Positions 34,165-41,892 of a stretch of 64,000 bases of DNA are shown one piece after another. Made by a program: the position numbers and the translations under genes. This stretch comes from DASPGQ01 sp035457705 (GTDB lineage: Bacteria; Acidobacteriota; Vicinamibacteria; Marinacidobacterales; SMYC01), in contig DATIBD010000011.1 in NCBI GenBank assembly GCA_035457705.1, positions 1 to 64,000 on the forward strand, in the 5' to 3' direction. How positions within the stretch are numbered: the first letter of the stretch is position 1; each line of letters begins with the position of its first letter. The notes beneath the pieces were generated by a model. The model ran no database searches, was not told the DNA's origin, and was given only the letters and a program-made list of their open reading frames with translations.

Positions 34165-34916
34165 CCCCGGGCGGCGTTTGCGCGAATGGCAGCCGCGAGA
34201 AACCTTGTGAGACCGCCGGCGTGCCGGTCGATTCGCGACTCGAACCGCTCGTCGGCCAGGTAGAGATCTGCGAGCCCCCGGTGGGCGTCCCGGTCGCACG
34301 GATAGAACCACCGAACGATTTGCAAGCGGTGCCGTTCCGCCAGCTCGAGCACTTCGGGATCATCGGGCTCCGCGCCCTTCGCCATCTTTCCCGCCAACTC
34401 CTGGAGAAGGGCATCCCCCTCCGCTTTGATCCGAGCCCAATCGTCGTCCGAGTATTCCCTGGTTCGTCGCGCCGCTTCCTGATACGCCGGGGTGTCGCCC
34501 CATCGCTGACGCGCTTCCTCTTCGTACTCCTCCGGATCGAATCCATCGAACAGTTTCTCGACATTCATTTCCTGCCCTCCTTCGAGCTCTTCGAGGGCCA
34601 GCTCCACGGAGCGAATCATGGCTTCAAGCCGTCGCGCGCGCCGTGAAAGCTCCTGCCGCTGCGTGACGAGCGCCTTGTGGCGGTCGAACCCAGGCTCGTC
34701 GAGCACCCGCCGGATTTGCTCGAGGGAGAAACCCAGCTCCCGCCAGACGAGAATGTGCTGCAGCCGGTAGAGGTCGGCCTCGCCATAGAAGCGATATCCG
34801 GCCTCGCTGCGCGCGCTCGGCACGAGAAGCCCGATCCGGTCGTAGTGGTGGAGCGTCCGGACCGTGACGCCGGCGAGGCGCGCCAATTCCTTCACCCGGT
34901 AGCTCTCGACCCTCAT
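34161..34916 (-). CDS. MerR-family regulator with TipA-like ligand domain
   Basis: A 251-residue protein. The N-terminal winged helix-turn-helix, VKELARLAGVTVRTLHHYDRIGL with GYRFYGEADLYRLQ, is a canonical MerR domain. A long coiled coil (about 75-115) follows, then a TipAS-like helical domain starting near PEEYEEEARQRWGDT and containing WFYPCDRDAHRGLADLYLAD. TipA-type regulators respond to antibiotic or hydrophobic ligands bound in that domain and activate multidrug genes. No obvious efflux gene is adjacent. It is convergent with the M14 gene with overlapping stops. Confidence 0.9.
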   Translation of the reverse strand: MRVESYRVKELARLAGVTVRTLHHYDRIGLLVPSARSEAGYRFYGEADLYRLQHILVWRELGFSLEQIRRVLDEPGFDRHKALVTQRQELSRRARRLEAMIRSVELALEELEGGQEMNVEKLFDGFDPEEYEEEARQRWGDTPAYQEAARRTREYSDDDWARIKAEGDALLQELAGKMAKGAEPDDPEVLELAERHRLQIVRWFYPCDRDAHRGLADLYLADERFESRIDRHAGGLTRFLAAAIRANAARG

Positions 34917-34950
34917 GTTTGGAACCTTAGGCCCTCACGCGAGGTGAGGG

Positions 34951-37347
34951 TCAAGACTTTTCTTCAGGCGTCGTCAACCTTGGATCGGCCGTGGTCCCGG
35001 CGAGAAACAGCCAGGTCTCGACGACGGTGTCGGGGTTGAGCGAGACGCTCTCGATCCCTTCATCGAGCAGCCATTTAGCGAAATCGGGAAAGTCGGATGG
35101 ACCTTGCCCGCAGATGCCGACGTATTTCCCACGCCTCTTGCAGGTTTGGATCGCCTGGTGTAGCAGGGCCTTCACGGCGGGGTCGCGCTCGTCGAAAGAT
35201 GCGGCAACGAGGGCCGAGTCACGATCGAGCGCGAGGGTTAGCTGGGTCAGATCGTTCGAGCCGATCGAAAAGCCGTCGAAGTGATCGAGAAACGCGTCGG
35301 CAAGGATGACATTGGAGGGGATCTCGCACATCATGATGACCCTCAGTTCGTTCTCCCCCCGCACCAGACCGCATCGGCCGAGGGCGTCGACGACCGATTT
35401 CCCTTCGGCAACGGTGCGCACGAAGGGAATCATGACCTCCACGTTGGTGAAGCCCATGTCTTCCCGTACTCTTTTCACCGCGCGGCACTCGAGGGCGAAA
35501 CACTCAGCAAAGAAGCTCGATACGTACCGCGACGCGCCGCGGAAGCCGATCATCGGATTGTCTTCCTTGGGCTCATACCGGTCTCCGCCGAGGAGGTGGG
35601 CGTATTCGTTCGACTTGAAATCGGACAACCGCACGATGACCGGCTCGGGATGAAAAGCAGCCGCCAGCATGGCGATTCCCTCCGTGAGCTTGTCGACATA
35701 GAAGCTCACCGGGTCGGAATAGCCGGCGATGCGCTCACCGATTCGTTCCTTGAGCTCATCGGGCAGGTCTTCGAACTCCAGGAGCGCCTTGGGGTGTATG
35801 CCGATCGTGTTGTTGATGACGAACTCCAGCCGGGCGAGACCCACTCCGGCGTGAGGAAGCGAAGCGAATTGAAACGCCCGATCGGGGTTGGCGACGTTCA
35901 TCATGACCTTGAGGGGAATCTCGGGCATGGCCTCGAGGTCGATGCGCTCGATATTAAAATCCGCCACACCGTCGTAGACATAGCCGGTGTCGCCCTCGGC
36001 ACAGCTCACCGTCACCGTTGCCCCATCGCCGATCGCGCTCGTGGCCTCCGAGCATCCCACGACGGCGGGGATTCCGAGCTCCCGAGCGATGATGGCGGCG
36101 TGGCAAGTGCGGCCGCCTCGGTTCGTGACGATGGCAGCCGCGCGCTTCATGACCGGCTCCCAGTCCGGGTCGGTCATGTCGGTCACCAGTACCTCGCCGG
36201 CGACGACCGCGCTCATTCCCGACACGTTCTCGATGACCCGCGCCTTTCCCGAGGCGACTTTCTGGCCCACCGCGCGACCTTCGACCAGGAGCTTGCCTCG
36301 TGCCTTGATCCGATAGCGCTCGAGTGACTGGCCCCCGTGACTCTTCACGGTCTCGGGACGCGCCTGCACGATGTAAATCTGGCCGTCGATTCCGTCCTTG
36401 GCCCACTCGATGTCCATGGGGCGTCCGTAGTGCTTCTCGATGAGTAGCGCGGTTCGCCCGAACTCCTCGAGCTCTCGATCATCGAGAACGAACCGGTGCT
36501 GATCCGCCTCGTCGACCGAGACCCATCGCACGGTTTCCCCCGGGACAGGACTCTCGGCGTAGACGACCTTCGATGTCTTGTGGCCGAGCGTGCGCGAGAG
36601 AACGGCCGGACGGCCCGCCTCGAGGTTGCCCTTGTGCAGGTAGAACTCATCCGGATTCACCGAGCCTTGCACCAACGCTTCGCCGAGACCGTAGCTTCCG
36701 GTGACGAACACGACGTCACGAAAGCCCGATTCGGTGTCGAGGGTAAAGGCCACGCCGCTCGATGCGAGATCGCTTCTCACCATGCGCTGCACCCCGGCGG
36801 AGATGCTGACTTCGTCGTGGCGAAATCCCCGATGGACGCGATAGGCGATGGCGCGATCGTTGAAGAGCGAGGCGAAGACCATTTTGACCGAGAGAAGCAC
36901 GTTGTCGATCCCTCGAACGTTCAAGTAGGTTTCCTGCTGGCCAGCGAAGGAGGCATCCGGCATATCCTCGGCCGTGGCCGAAGAGCGGACGGCGACTGGC
37001 GTCTGGCCACCCGCGTCCAGCCGGCGATAGGCGTCGGCGATTTCCTCGCGAACCCCCTGAGGCAATTCCCCGGCGAGTACTGCCTCCCGGATCTCCCGCC
37101 CGACCCGGCCGAGAGCCTGCACGTCGTCGACGTCCAGGTTATCGAGTTTGTCGCCCATCAAAGCCGTCAGCCCCGTGGCCTCGAGGAAGGCGCGGAAAGC
37201 CTCGGTGTGAGTGGCGAATCCCCCGGGGACCTTCACCCCGGCGCTTCGAAGATGGCGGATCATCTCCCCCAGGGAAGCGTTCTTCCCCCCCACGATCGCC
37301 AGATCGTCCATGCCGACGTCGCTCAAGGTCTTGACGTATTGCCCCAT
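34951..37347 (-). CDS. ppsA: Phosphoenolpyruvate synthase
   Basis: A 798-residue protein, the usual length, converting pyruvate, ATP and water to PEP, AMP and phosphate. The ATP-grasp domain starts with VGGKNASLGEMIRHL; the phosphohistidine domain has GGRTCHAAIIARELGIPAVVG, where the central His is the phosphate carrier. The Thr two residues before it is the site that the PpsR-type regulator phosphorylates in other species. The C-terminal barrel has SNDLTQLTLALDRDS. The divergent neighbour is ppsR, confirming the pairing. The enzyme serves gluconeogenesis. Confidence 0.95.
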   Translation of the reverse strand: MGQYVKTLSDVGMDDLAIVGGKNASLGEMIRHLRSAGVKVPGGFATHTEAFRAFLEATGLTALMGDKLDNLDVDDVQALGRVGREIREAVLAGELPQGVREEIADAYRRLDAGGQTPVAVRSSATAEDMPDASFAGQQETYLNVRGIDNVLLSVKMVFASLFNDRAIAYRVHRGFRHDEVSISAGVQRMVRSDLASSGVAFTLDTESGFRDVVFVTGSYGLGEALVQGSVNPDEFYLHKGNLEAGRPAVLSRTLGHKTSKVVYAESPVPGETVRWVSVDEADQHRFVLDDRELEEFGRTALLIEKHYGRPMDIEWAKDGIDGQIYIVQARPETVKSHGGQSLERYRIKARGKLLVEGRAVGQKVASGKARVIENVSGMSAVVAGEVLVTDMTDPDWEPVMKRAAAIVTNRGGRTCHAAIIARELGIPAVVGCSEATSAIGDGATVTVSCAEGDTGYVYDGVADFNIERIDLEAMPEIPLKVMMNVANPDRAFQFASLPHAGVGLARLEFVINNTIGIHPKALLEFEDLPDELKERIGERIAGYSDPVSFYVDKLTEGIAMLAAAFHPEPVIVRLSDFKSNEYAHLLGGDRYEPKEDNPMIGFRGASRYVSSFFAECFALECRAVKRVREDMGFTNVEVMIPFVRTVAEGKSVVDALGRCGLVRGENELRVIMMCEIPSNVILADAFLDHFDGFSIGSNDLTQLTLALDRDSALVAASFDERDPAVKALLHQAIQTCKRRGKYVGICGQGPSDFPDFAKWLLDEGIESVSLNPDTVVETWLFLAGTTADPRLTTPEEKS

Positions 37348-37387
37348 AGCACTACCCTCTCTTACTTAATACAATACCAGGTGATCG
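37348..37387. promoter_or_regulatory. Divergent promoter region of ppsA and ppsR
   Basis: Only 40 bases separate the two start codons. TACAAT (37370-37375) is a possible -10 box for ppsR and its complement TATTGT (37376-37371) for ppsA, so the two boxes almost coincide. A GAGAGGG run before the ppsA ATG may serve as ribosome site. No clear -35 box is visible for either. Confidence 0.35.
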
Positions 37388-38206
37388 ATGCGAACGATGT
37401 TCTACATCTCCGACCGAACGGCGATCACCGCCGAGACGATCGGTCACAGCCTCCTGGCACAGTTCGCCGGCACCACCGACTATCGGGAAGTCACGATTCC
37501 CTACGTGGATTCCCTGGAGAAGGCGGCCCAGGTGGTCGAGCGAATCAACGCCGCGGCACTCGAGGACGCGGCCAGGCCGATCGTCTTCAGCACGCTGGCC
37601 GAGCCCGAGAGCCGCCGGGTCATCATTCAGTCAGACGCCCACGTCCTCGACTTGTTTCACGTGTTTCTCGAGCCGATCGAGCGGGCTCTCGACGCAAAGC
37701 CGCTGATCACTCGCACCCGCTCACACCGCATCAGCAACCTTTCATCGTACGAGTCGCGAATCGGCGCCATCGACTTCAGTTTGCAACACGACGACGGCGC
37801 GCGCGTCAAGGACTACGACAAGGCCGATCTCATCATGGTAGGCGTTTCACGCTCGGGTAAGACACCGGCGTGCCTCTACCTCGCGATGCAGTTCGGCATC
37901 CGCGCGGCGAACTACCCCATCACCGAGGACGACTTCGAATCGGACGCCCTCCCCCACCCCGTCCGTCCTTACTTCGAAAAGGTTCACGGCCTCACCATCG
38001 ATCCAAAGAGGCTGGCGAGCATCCGCGAGGAGCGTCGTCCGGGAAGCCGTTATGCTTCCGTGGAGCAGTGTCGCATCGAGGTTCGGAAGGCGGAGAGCTT
38101 GTTTCGCTCGCTCGACATTCCCTTCATCAACACGACGAGCACCTCGGTCGAAGAGATCGCGACCCGCGTCGTCCAGACGCGAGGCCTCGAGCGCCATGCC
38201 GTCTAG
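37388..38206 (+). CDS. ppsR: PEP synthase regulatory protein (bifunctional kinase/pyrophosphorylase)
   Basis: A 272-residue protein of the DUF299 family. It begins with MFYISDRTAITAETIGHSLL and carries the P-loop GVSRSGKTP (about residue 153), then PITEDDF in the second half. In E. coli this protein inactivates PEP synthase by ADP-dependent phosphorylation of the Thr near the catalytic His and reverses it with phosphate. The divergent ppsA, with that Thr in place, supports the call. It is convergent with the small membrane-anchored gene, 17 bases between stops. Confidence 0.95.
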   Translation: MRTMFYISDRTAITAETIGHSLLAQFAGTTDYREVTIPYVDSLEKAAQVVERINAAALEDAARPIVFSTLAEPESRRVIIQSDAHVLDLFHVFLEPIERALDAKPLITRTRSHRISNLSSYESRIGAIDFSLQHDDGARVKDYDKADLIMVGVSRSGKTPACLYLAMQFGIRAANYPITEDDFESDALPHPVRPYFEKVHGLTIDPKRLASIREERRPGSRYASVEQCRIEVRKAESLFRSLDIPFINTTSTSVEEIATRVVQTRGLERHAV

Positions 38207-38223
38207 CTGCTTTGCGTTTTGTG

Positions 38224-38646
38224 CTACGGCAAGTAGCGGCCCAGCCGCTCGACGGCTGCCGCGCCGGTGTAGTGGAAGTCCTTGAGGCACCGGTCGCGCC
38301 GGTCCTTCGCCCGAATCCGGTCGCCGAGCGAAAGCTCGCTTGCTTCCGTGAACGCGGCAGCCATGGCCTGAGCCGCGTGATGCAGGGCCTCGTTGCATTG
38401 ATAGAAGGTCTCGACGGCAAATAGAGCGTCCTTGGGCAATACCTTCGGGAGACGCTCGCGCAAGCGGGAGTAATCCAGCGGCTCAACGGGCTCCGTTTCC
38501 AGAGAAGCGAGGACCGCACGGATCTCGGGTACCAGCGTTCGGGCGACCTCCGCCGCCTCACGACGGCGAGAGCGCTCTCGAAGGGCATGGGCGACGAGGA
38601 CGGTGAGCCCTGCGACGAGGAGGATAATCGCCTGCGTCTCGCTCAC
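38224..38646 (-). CDS. Small membrane-anchored protein of unknown function
   Basis: A 140-residue protein beginning at GTG 38646, which overlaps the upstream DedA-like stop in GTGA. One N-terminal membrane helix (AIILLVAGLTVLVAHAL) is followed by a basic linker and an all-helical domain containing LPKVLPKDALFAVETFYQ and DRCLKDFHYTGAAAVERLG. I do not recognise the family. A longer in-frame reading to 39033 lies entirely inside the DedA-like gene and is not needed. The two genes probably form an operon. Confidence 0.6.
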   Translation of the reverse strand: MSETQAIILLVAGLTVLVAHALRERSRRREAAEVARTLVPEIRAVLASLETEPVEPLDYSRLRERLPKVLPKDALFAVETFYQCNEALHHAAQAMAAAFTEASELSLGDRIRAKDRRDRCLKDFHYTGAAAVERLGRYLP

Positions 38647-39218
38647 GCCGTCGCTCGCTTGTGCGATAGATGGCGCGCGAGCACGAATCCCAACACGGCG
38701 GCGAGTAGCACGAGGCCAATGGTCGGGTAGTGCTCTCTCAATGTTTCCACGGCACGGTCCCCGAGGCGTACGGCGACGTAGGCCTCTCCGAGGAAACGAA
38801 CCATTCGTCCGGCGAGAACAGTGGCGGTAAACCGCCGCCAGTCCATGCGCAATACCCCAGCGACCAGGATGAAGGGCTTTGTCGGAAAGGGCGGGGGGCC
38901 GAGCATAGCCACCAAGATGGCTAACACGTCGTTCTGCCGAACCTTTGCCTTGACCCATTCCTGTTTGGTCTTCGAGAACCTCGCCATCATCGCATCGCCG
39001 CCCGTTCGCGCGATGCGGTAGAGCACCAGGCATCCCGCCGCGGAGCCCGCGGCGGCGAGAAAGGCGATGAGAACGAAGAGGTTGGGGCGCTGCCAGGCCA
39101 GAAGCATGACGACGAGGTCGACACCTCCGGGTAGCGGAACCCCCGCCGAGTCGAGAAATGCGATGAGGACGAGCCCAGGAAGGCCGAGGGCGAGCAGTTG
39201 CTGCTTGAGGGACTCCAT
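38643..39218 (-). CDS. DedA/SNARE-associated (VTT-domain) membrane protein
   Basis: A 191-residue protein with about five hydrophobic segments. It has the family's conserved pieces: LDSAGVPLPGGVDLVVML in the first re-entrant region, GCLVLYRIAR, and PPPFPTKPFILVAGVLRM before the last helices. Members transport or flip undecaprenyl phosphate or other lipids and affect proton-motive-force-dependent resistance. The usual acidic residue near the first motif (E/D before the GxP) is present as D. It starts at ATG 39218; the 274 bases upstream contain the promoter of the divergent barrel-like gene. Confidence 0.85.
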   Translation of the reverse strand: MESLKQQLLALGLPGLVLIAFLDSAGVPLPGGVDLVVMLLAWQRPNLFVLIAFLAAAGSAAGCLVLYRIARTGGDAMMARFSKTKQEWVKAKVRQNDVLAILVAMLGPPPFPTKPFILVAGVLRMDWRRFTATVLAGRMVRFLGEAYVAVRLGDRAVETLREHYPTIGLVLLAAVLGFVLARHLSHKRATA

Positions 39219-39369
39219 TACGGGTCTTGTCGTGGCCTGCCGCGAAGGCGGATCGATCGCCAGTCCCGACGACCGAAATTAGAATTCCAGCTTAGCACTC
39301 CGTCCCGTTCCTGCTTACACTGGCGGCGAACCAGGCCTGGGAAACCCAGATCCACGGCCTATCCCGGGA

Positions 39370-39398
39370 TTGCATTCCCTTGGCTTCGTGAGTAGTAT
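39370..39398 (+). promoter_or_regulatory. Possible sigma70 promoter for the barrel-like protein gene
   Basis: TTGCAT and TAGTAT are separated by exactly 17 bases. The predicted transcript would start about 88 bases before ATG 39493. The rest of the 274-base intergenic region holds no other element I can name. Confidence 0.4.
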
Positions 39399-39492
39399 TA
39401 CAGACCGCTCCGGGCTCGAGATGCGATTTGGCTCCTGCGGTGCCTTCCGTGTCGTCCGAGCTCCAGCACGACAAGCGAAACAGGAGTAGATC

Positions 39493-41064
39493 ATGTCACA
39501 GTGGAAGAACATGCGGCGATTTTTCGTCCTTTCGGTGGCCGTCCTTTCCCTAAGCGCGCTTCATGTTTCGGCACAAGAATACGTCGACATCCGGCGACTC
39601 GGTACGAGTAACGCCATCAGCCGGCCGGGCCCGTCTACCGGAGATGAGCTCAAGCAAGTATTTCGCACGAATCGGGCGGACTACGAGAAGGTTCTCGCCG
39701 ACGCCCGCTGGCCCGGGGATCCGAACGATCTCTTCCGCGCGGTCGAGAGCGGCTCGTTCAGCGAAGCGAGCTACCCCGTGGGCCACACCTTTGAGTGGAT
39801 GGCCGTGCGCAAGAATGGAGTCGCACAGCCGACGCGTCCCATCCGCTGGGCGGGCGCTGCCCCGTTCGAGGCCTTCGAGATCCGGTTCGAATCGCGAGGG
39901 CAAGAGCATCGCTTCCTCATTCCAAAAGCCTGCGGCAACCTGGCGCTCGTCCAGATGCGACCGGTCGAGCCCCAGATCGATCTGGAAGCGCTCACTCCCA
40001 GGCTTCGCGTTCAGAGCCCCAATAACTGTACCGGTGCGAACGTCACCGTGGACGTCACGCTCGGCGGCAGCATGCCGGAGGGAGGCCGGCTCGAGCTGAC
40101 GCACACGCGTCCGAACGGGCAGAGGGAGACGATCAACCCAAGCCCCGCCGGTGGCGGTCAGCGGTGGACCGGTCAGCTCAATGACGCCGGTGCTCACACT
40201 TTCACCGCCGTGGTCCATACGCCAGCGGGCCCGACCCGGCAGGTCACCGAGCGGGTGACCCTCGAGCCCTGCGAGCCCACGTGCAACATTCAGGTCACCC
40301 CGCCCCCGATCGATCCTACGCCCAAGGCGGGACGCGCTTCGATCGGGCTCGACATGTGCTCGAGCTCGGCCAGAGTCGGGACGCTCACGACGAGGACGCT
40401 GAAGATTCACCACACGCCCGTCGATGGGCCCGAGCAGCTCGTCGAGACGCTTTCGCTCGAGAGCGAGTGTCGCGCAAGCTACCTTCTCCCTCAGTACGGT
40501 AGCTATCGTTTCGAGGGCGAGGTGGTCGACGACCGAGGAATGAGAGCGACCTGCCAGGCGGACTACACCCTGGTGAAGCCCGAAGCGAAGCTCGCGCCTT
40601 TCGTTACCGTATTCGGCGGCAAGGAGCGGCGGGTGCGTGAGCTCGACGCGGCGACGGGCCAGCCCGCGGGTGACAACCCTGCGGGGGGGACGACCTTCTC
40701 CGGCTTCTGCTCCGGGCTCTTCGGTGGCACCTTTGGCGTCGCGTATCCCGTCGCCGATGGCGGCGCCCAGGTGTTCGGCCAGGTCGGAGTCGCGGTGAAC
40801 ACCGAAGACACCGGGCTTACGTCTCTGTTCGCCGATTTCGGTATCGACAAGAACTTCGAGGGAGGCTTCCTCGGAGCGGGTATCGGGGTATGGGATTTCA
40901 CCCACAGCGATACCGTCGACGGAAGCTTCTTCGTCCATGGCGGGTTCAACGTCACCGAGAGCCTGCAGTTCAAGCTCGAAGGCAGGCTCTTCATGAGCGA
41001 GCTTGGCGATATCGAGAACAACTACGCGTTCTTCGGAGGTATCCGCTACTTCTTCAGGCGCTGA
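39493..41064 (+). CDS. Exported protein with Ig-like repeats and a C-terminal beta-barrel-like domain
   Basis: A 523-residue protein with a signal peptide (MSQWKNMRRFFVLSV to HVSAQ) and AGGAG six bases before the ATG. Residues about 165-360 contain two Ig-like modules, each with paired cysteines (NNCTGA, CEPTC and DMCSSS). The C-terminal 160 residues alternate hydrophobic and polar residues, as in a small outer-membrane barrel (for example GGTFGVAYPV and GQVGVAVNT), and end in GGIRYFFRR. I do not recognise the family. Repeat copy 4 begins 31 bases after its stop, in reverse orientation. Confidence 0.7.
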   Translation: MSQWKNMRRFFVLSVAVLSLSALHVSAQEYVDIRRLGTSNAISRPGPSTGDELKQVFRTNRADYEKVLADARWPGDPNDLFRAVESGSFSEASYPVGHTFEWMAVRKNGVAQPTRPIRWAGAAPFEAFEIRFESRGQEHRFLIPKACGNLALVQMRPVEPQIDLEALTPRLRVQSPNNCTGANVTVDVTLGGSMPEGGRLELTHTRPNGQRETINPSPAGGGQRWTGQLNDAGAHTFTAVVHTPAGPTRQVTERVTLEPCEPTCNIQVTPPPIDPTPKAGRASIGLDMCSSSARVGTLTTRTLKIHHTPVDGPEQLVETLSLESECRASYLLPQYGSYRFEGEVVDDRGMRATCQADYTLVKPEAKLAPFVTVFGGKERRVRELDAATGQPAGDNPAGGTTFSGFCSGLFGGTFGVAYPVADGGAQVFGQVGVAVNTEDTGLTSLFADFGIDKNFEGGFLGAGIGVWDFTHSDTVDGSFFVHGGFNVTESLQFKLEGRLFMSELGDIENNYAFFGGIRYFFRR

Positions 41065-41095
41065 AGCAATCCGTGAATCTCGGGGGAGCTCCACT

Positions 41096-41226
41096 CTAGC
41101 AGGGTGGTGACAAGTGAGACCACCCTGCGCGAGCGGAGCGAGCCCGGCGCGCTTGTCGCGCCGTAAGCAGCCCGAGCCGTGGCGGCCGGTCGATTGCAGG
41201 TCCCGCCACGGCATTAAGCACTCTAA
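41096..41226 (-). repeat. Dispersed palindromic repeat, copy 4 (short form, reverse orientation)
   Basis: About 130 bases; its reverse complement matches copy 2 throughout. Next to the gene end, GCAGGGTGGT (41099-41108) pairs perfectly with ACCACCCTGC (41119-41128) around a ten-base loop. The second hairpin GCCGTGGCGG/CCGCCACGGC follows at the far end. It starts 31 bases after the stop of the plus-strand barrel-like gene. No promoter is apparent inside. Confidence 0.9.
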
Positions 41227-41244
41227 GGCTCCCCCGTTTTCTTT

Positions 41245-41346
41245 TTATGGAGACAGGGAAGCGCCCGGATCGATGAGGACCTCGCCGGGAACGGAGACGC
41301 CTTTGGCGATAAAGAACGACCCGTCTAGGAAGGTCCCGGCGTTCAT
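41245..41346 (-). CDS. Possible 33-residue peptide overlapping the bcp stop
   Basis: ATG 41346 overlaps the bcp stop in ATGA, the coupling seen elsewhere here. The 33 residues begin MNAGTFLDGSFF and end GASLSP; they have no recognisable motif. It could be real or chance, since such overlaps arise easily in this dense sequence. The rest of the space up to repeat copy 4 is empty. Confidence 0.25.
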   Translation of the reverse strand: MNAGTFLDGSFFIAKGVSVPGEVLIDPGASLSP

Positions 41347-41846
41347 TTCTTCTTCTTTTTGCGCGGCGTTTTCTTGGCCGGAGCGACCACCCCCCGCAGG
41401 TGAGCGATCACCTCGTCCACGTGCCCCGCGACCCGAACCGGCGACCAAGCTGCCGCGATCCGACCTTTTTCGTCGACGACGAACGTCGAGCGGATCGTCC
41501 CCAGGAACTTTCGACCGTACAAGCTCTTTGCGCCGTACGCCCCGTAGCCTTTCGCCGTGAGATTTTCTGGGTCGGACAGCAGATCGAAACGGAGACCGTG
41601 CTTGGTCTGGAACCGGCGATGGGACTCGAGCGAATCCTTGGAAATCCCGAAGACCAAAGCACCCTCCGTCCGGAGCCGAGCGAGGTTGTCCTGAAAATCA
41701 CAGGCCTCCCGGGTGCAGCCCGGGGTGTCGTCCTTTGGGTAGAAATACAGCACGAACTTGCGGCCCTTCAGGCTCGAGAGCGAGACGTCGGAGCCAGACG
41801 TCGACGGCAGCCGGAACGAGGGGGCTTTGTCACCCGGTTTCAGCAT
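41343..41846 (-). CDS. bcp: Thioredoxin-dependent peroxiredoxin, Bcp/PrxQ type
   Basis: A 167-residue protein reducing hydroperoxides in the cytoplasm. The peroxidatic motif is YFYPKDDTPGCTREACDF, with the peroxidatic Cys in PGCT and a second Cys five residues later (ACD), as in PrxQ. It ends in a lysine-rich tail (KKTPRKKKKK) that is longer than usual. Here the active position is an ordinary Cys, in contrast with the TGA in the kinase gene at 29355. It is divergent from the PLP decarboxylase gene, 46 bases between starts. Confidence 0.92.
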   Translation of the reverse strand: MLKPGDKAPSFRLPSTSGSDVSLSSLKGRKFVLYFYPKDDTPGCTREACDFQDNLARLRTEGALVFGISKDSLESHRRFQTKHGLRFDLLSDPENLTAKGYGAYGAKSLYGRKFLGTIRSTFVVDEKGRIAAAWSPVRVAGHVDEVIAHLRGVVAPAKKTPRKKKKK

Positions 41847-41880
41847 CGATTGGAACCTCCACGCCTATTCTACCGGGTCC

Positions 41881-41886
41881 TATAAT
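41881..41886 (+). promoter_or_regulatory. Perfect -10 box six bases before a GTG start
   Basis: TATAAT stands exactly six bases before GTG 41893. Transcription would then start at or next to the start codon, making a leaderless mRNA. No good -35 box is visible at the matching distance upstream. Confidence 0.45.
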
Positions 41887-41892
41887 GATGCC

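Noticed and set aside
39550..41214. Long minus-strand reading frame opposite the barrel-like gene
   Set aside because: It reads through repeat copy 4 at its start and has no recognisable domain; the plus strand has a signal peptide and ribosome site.
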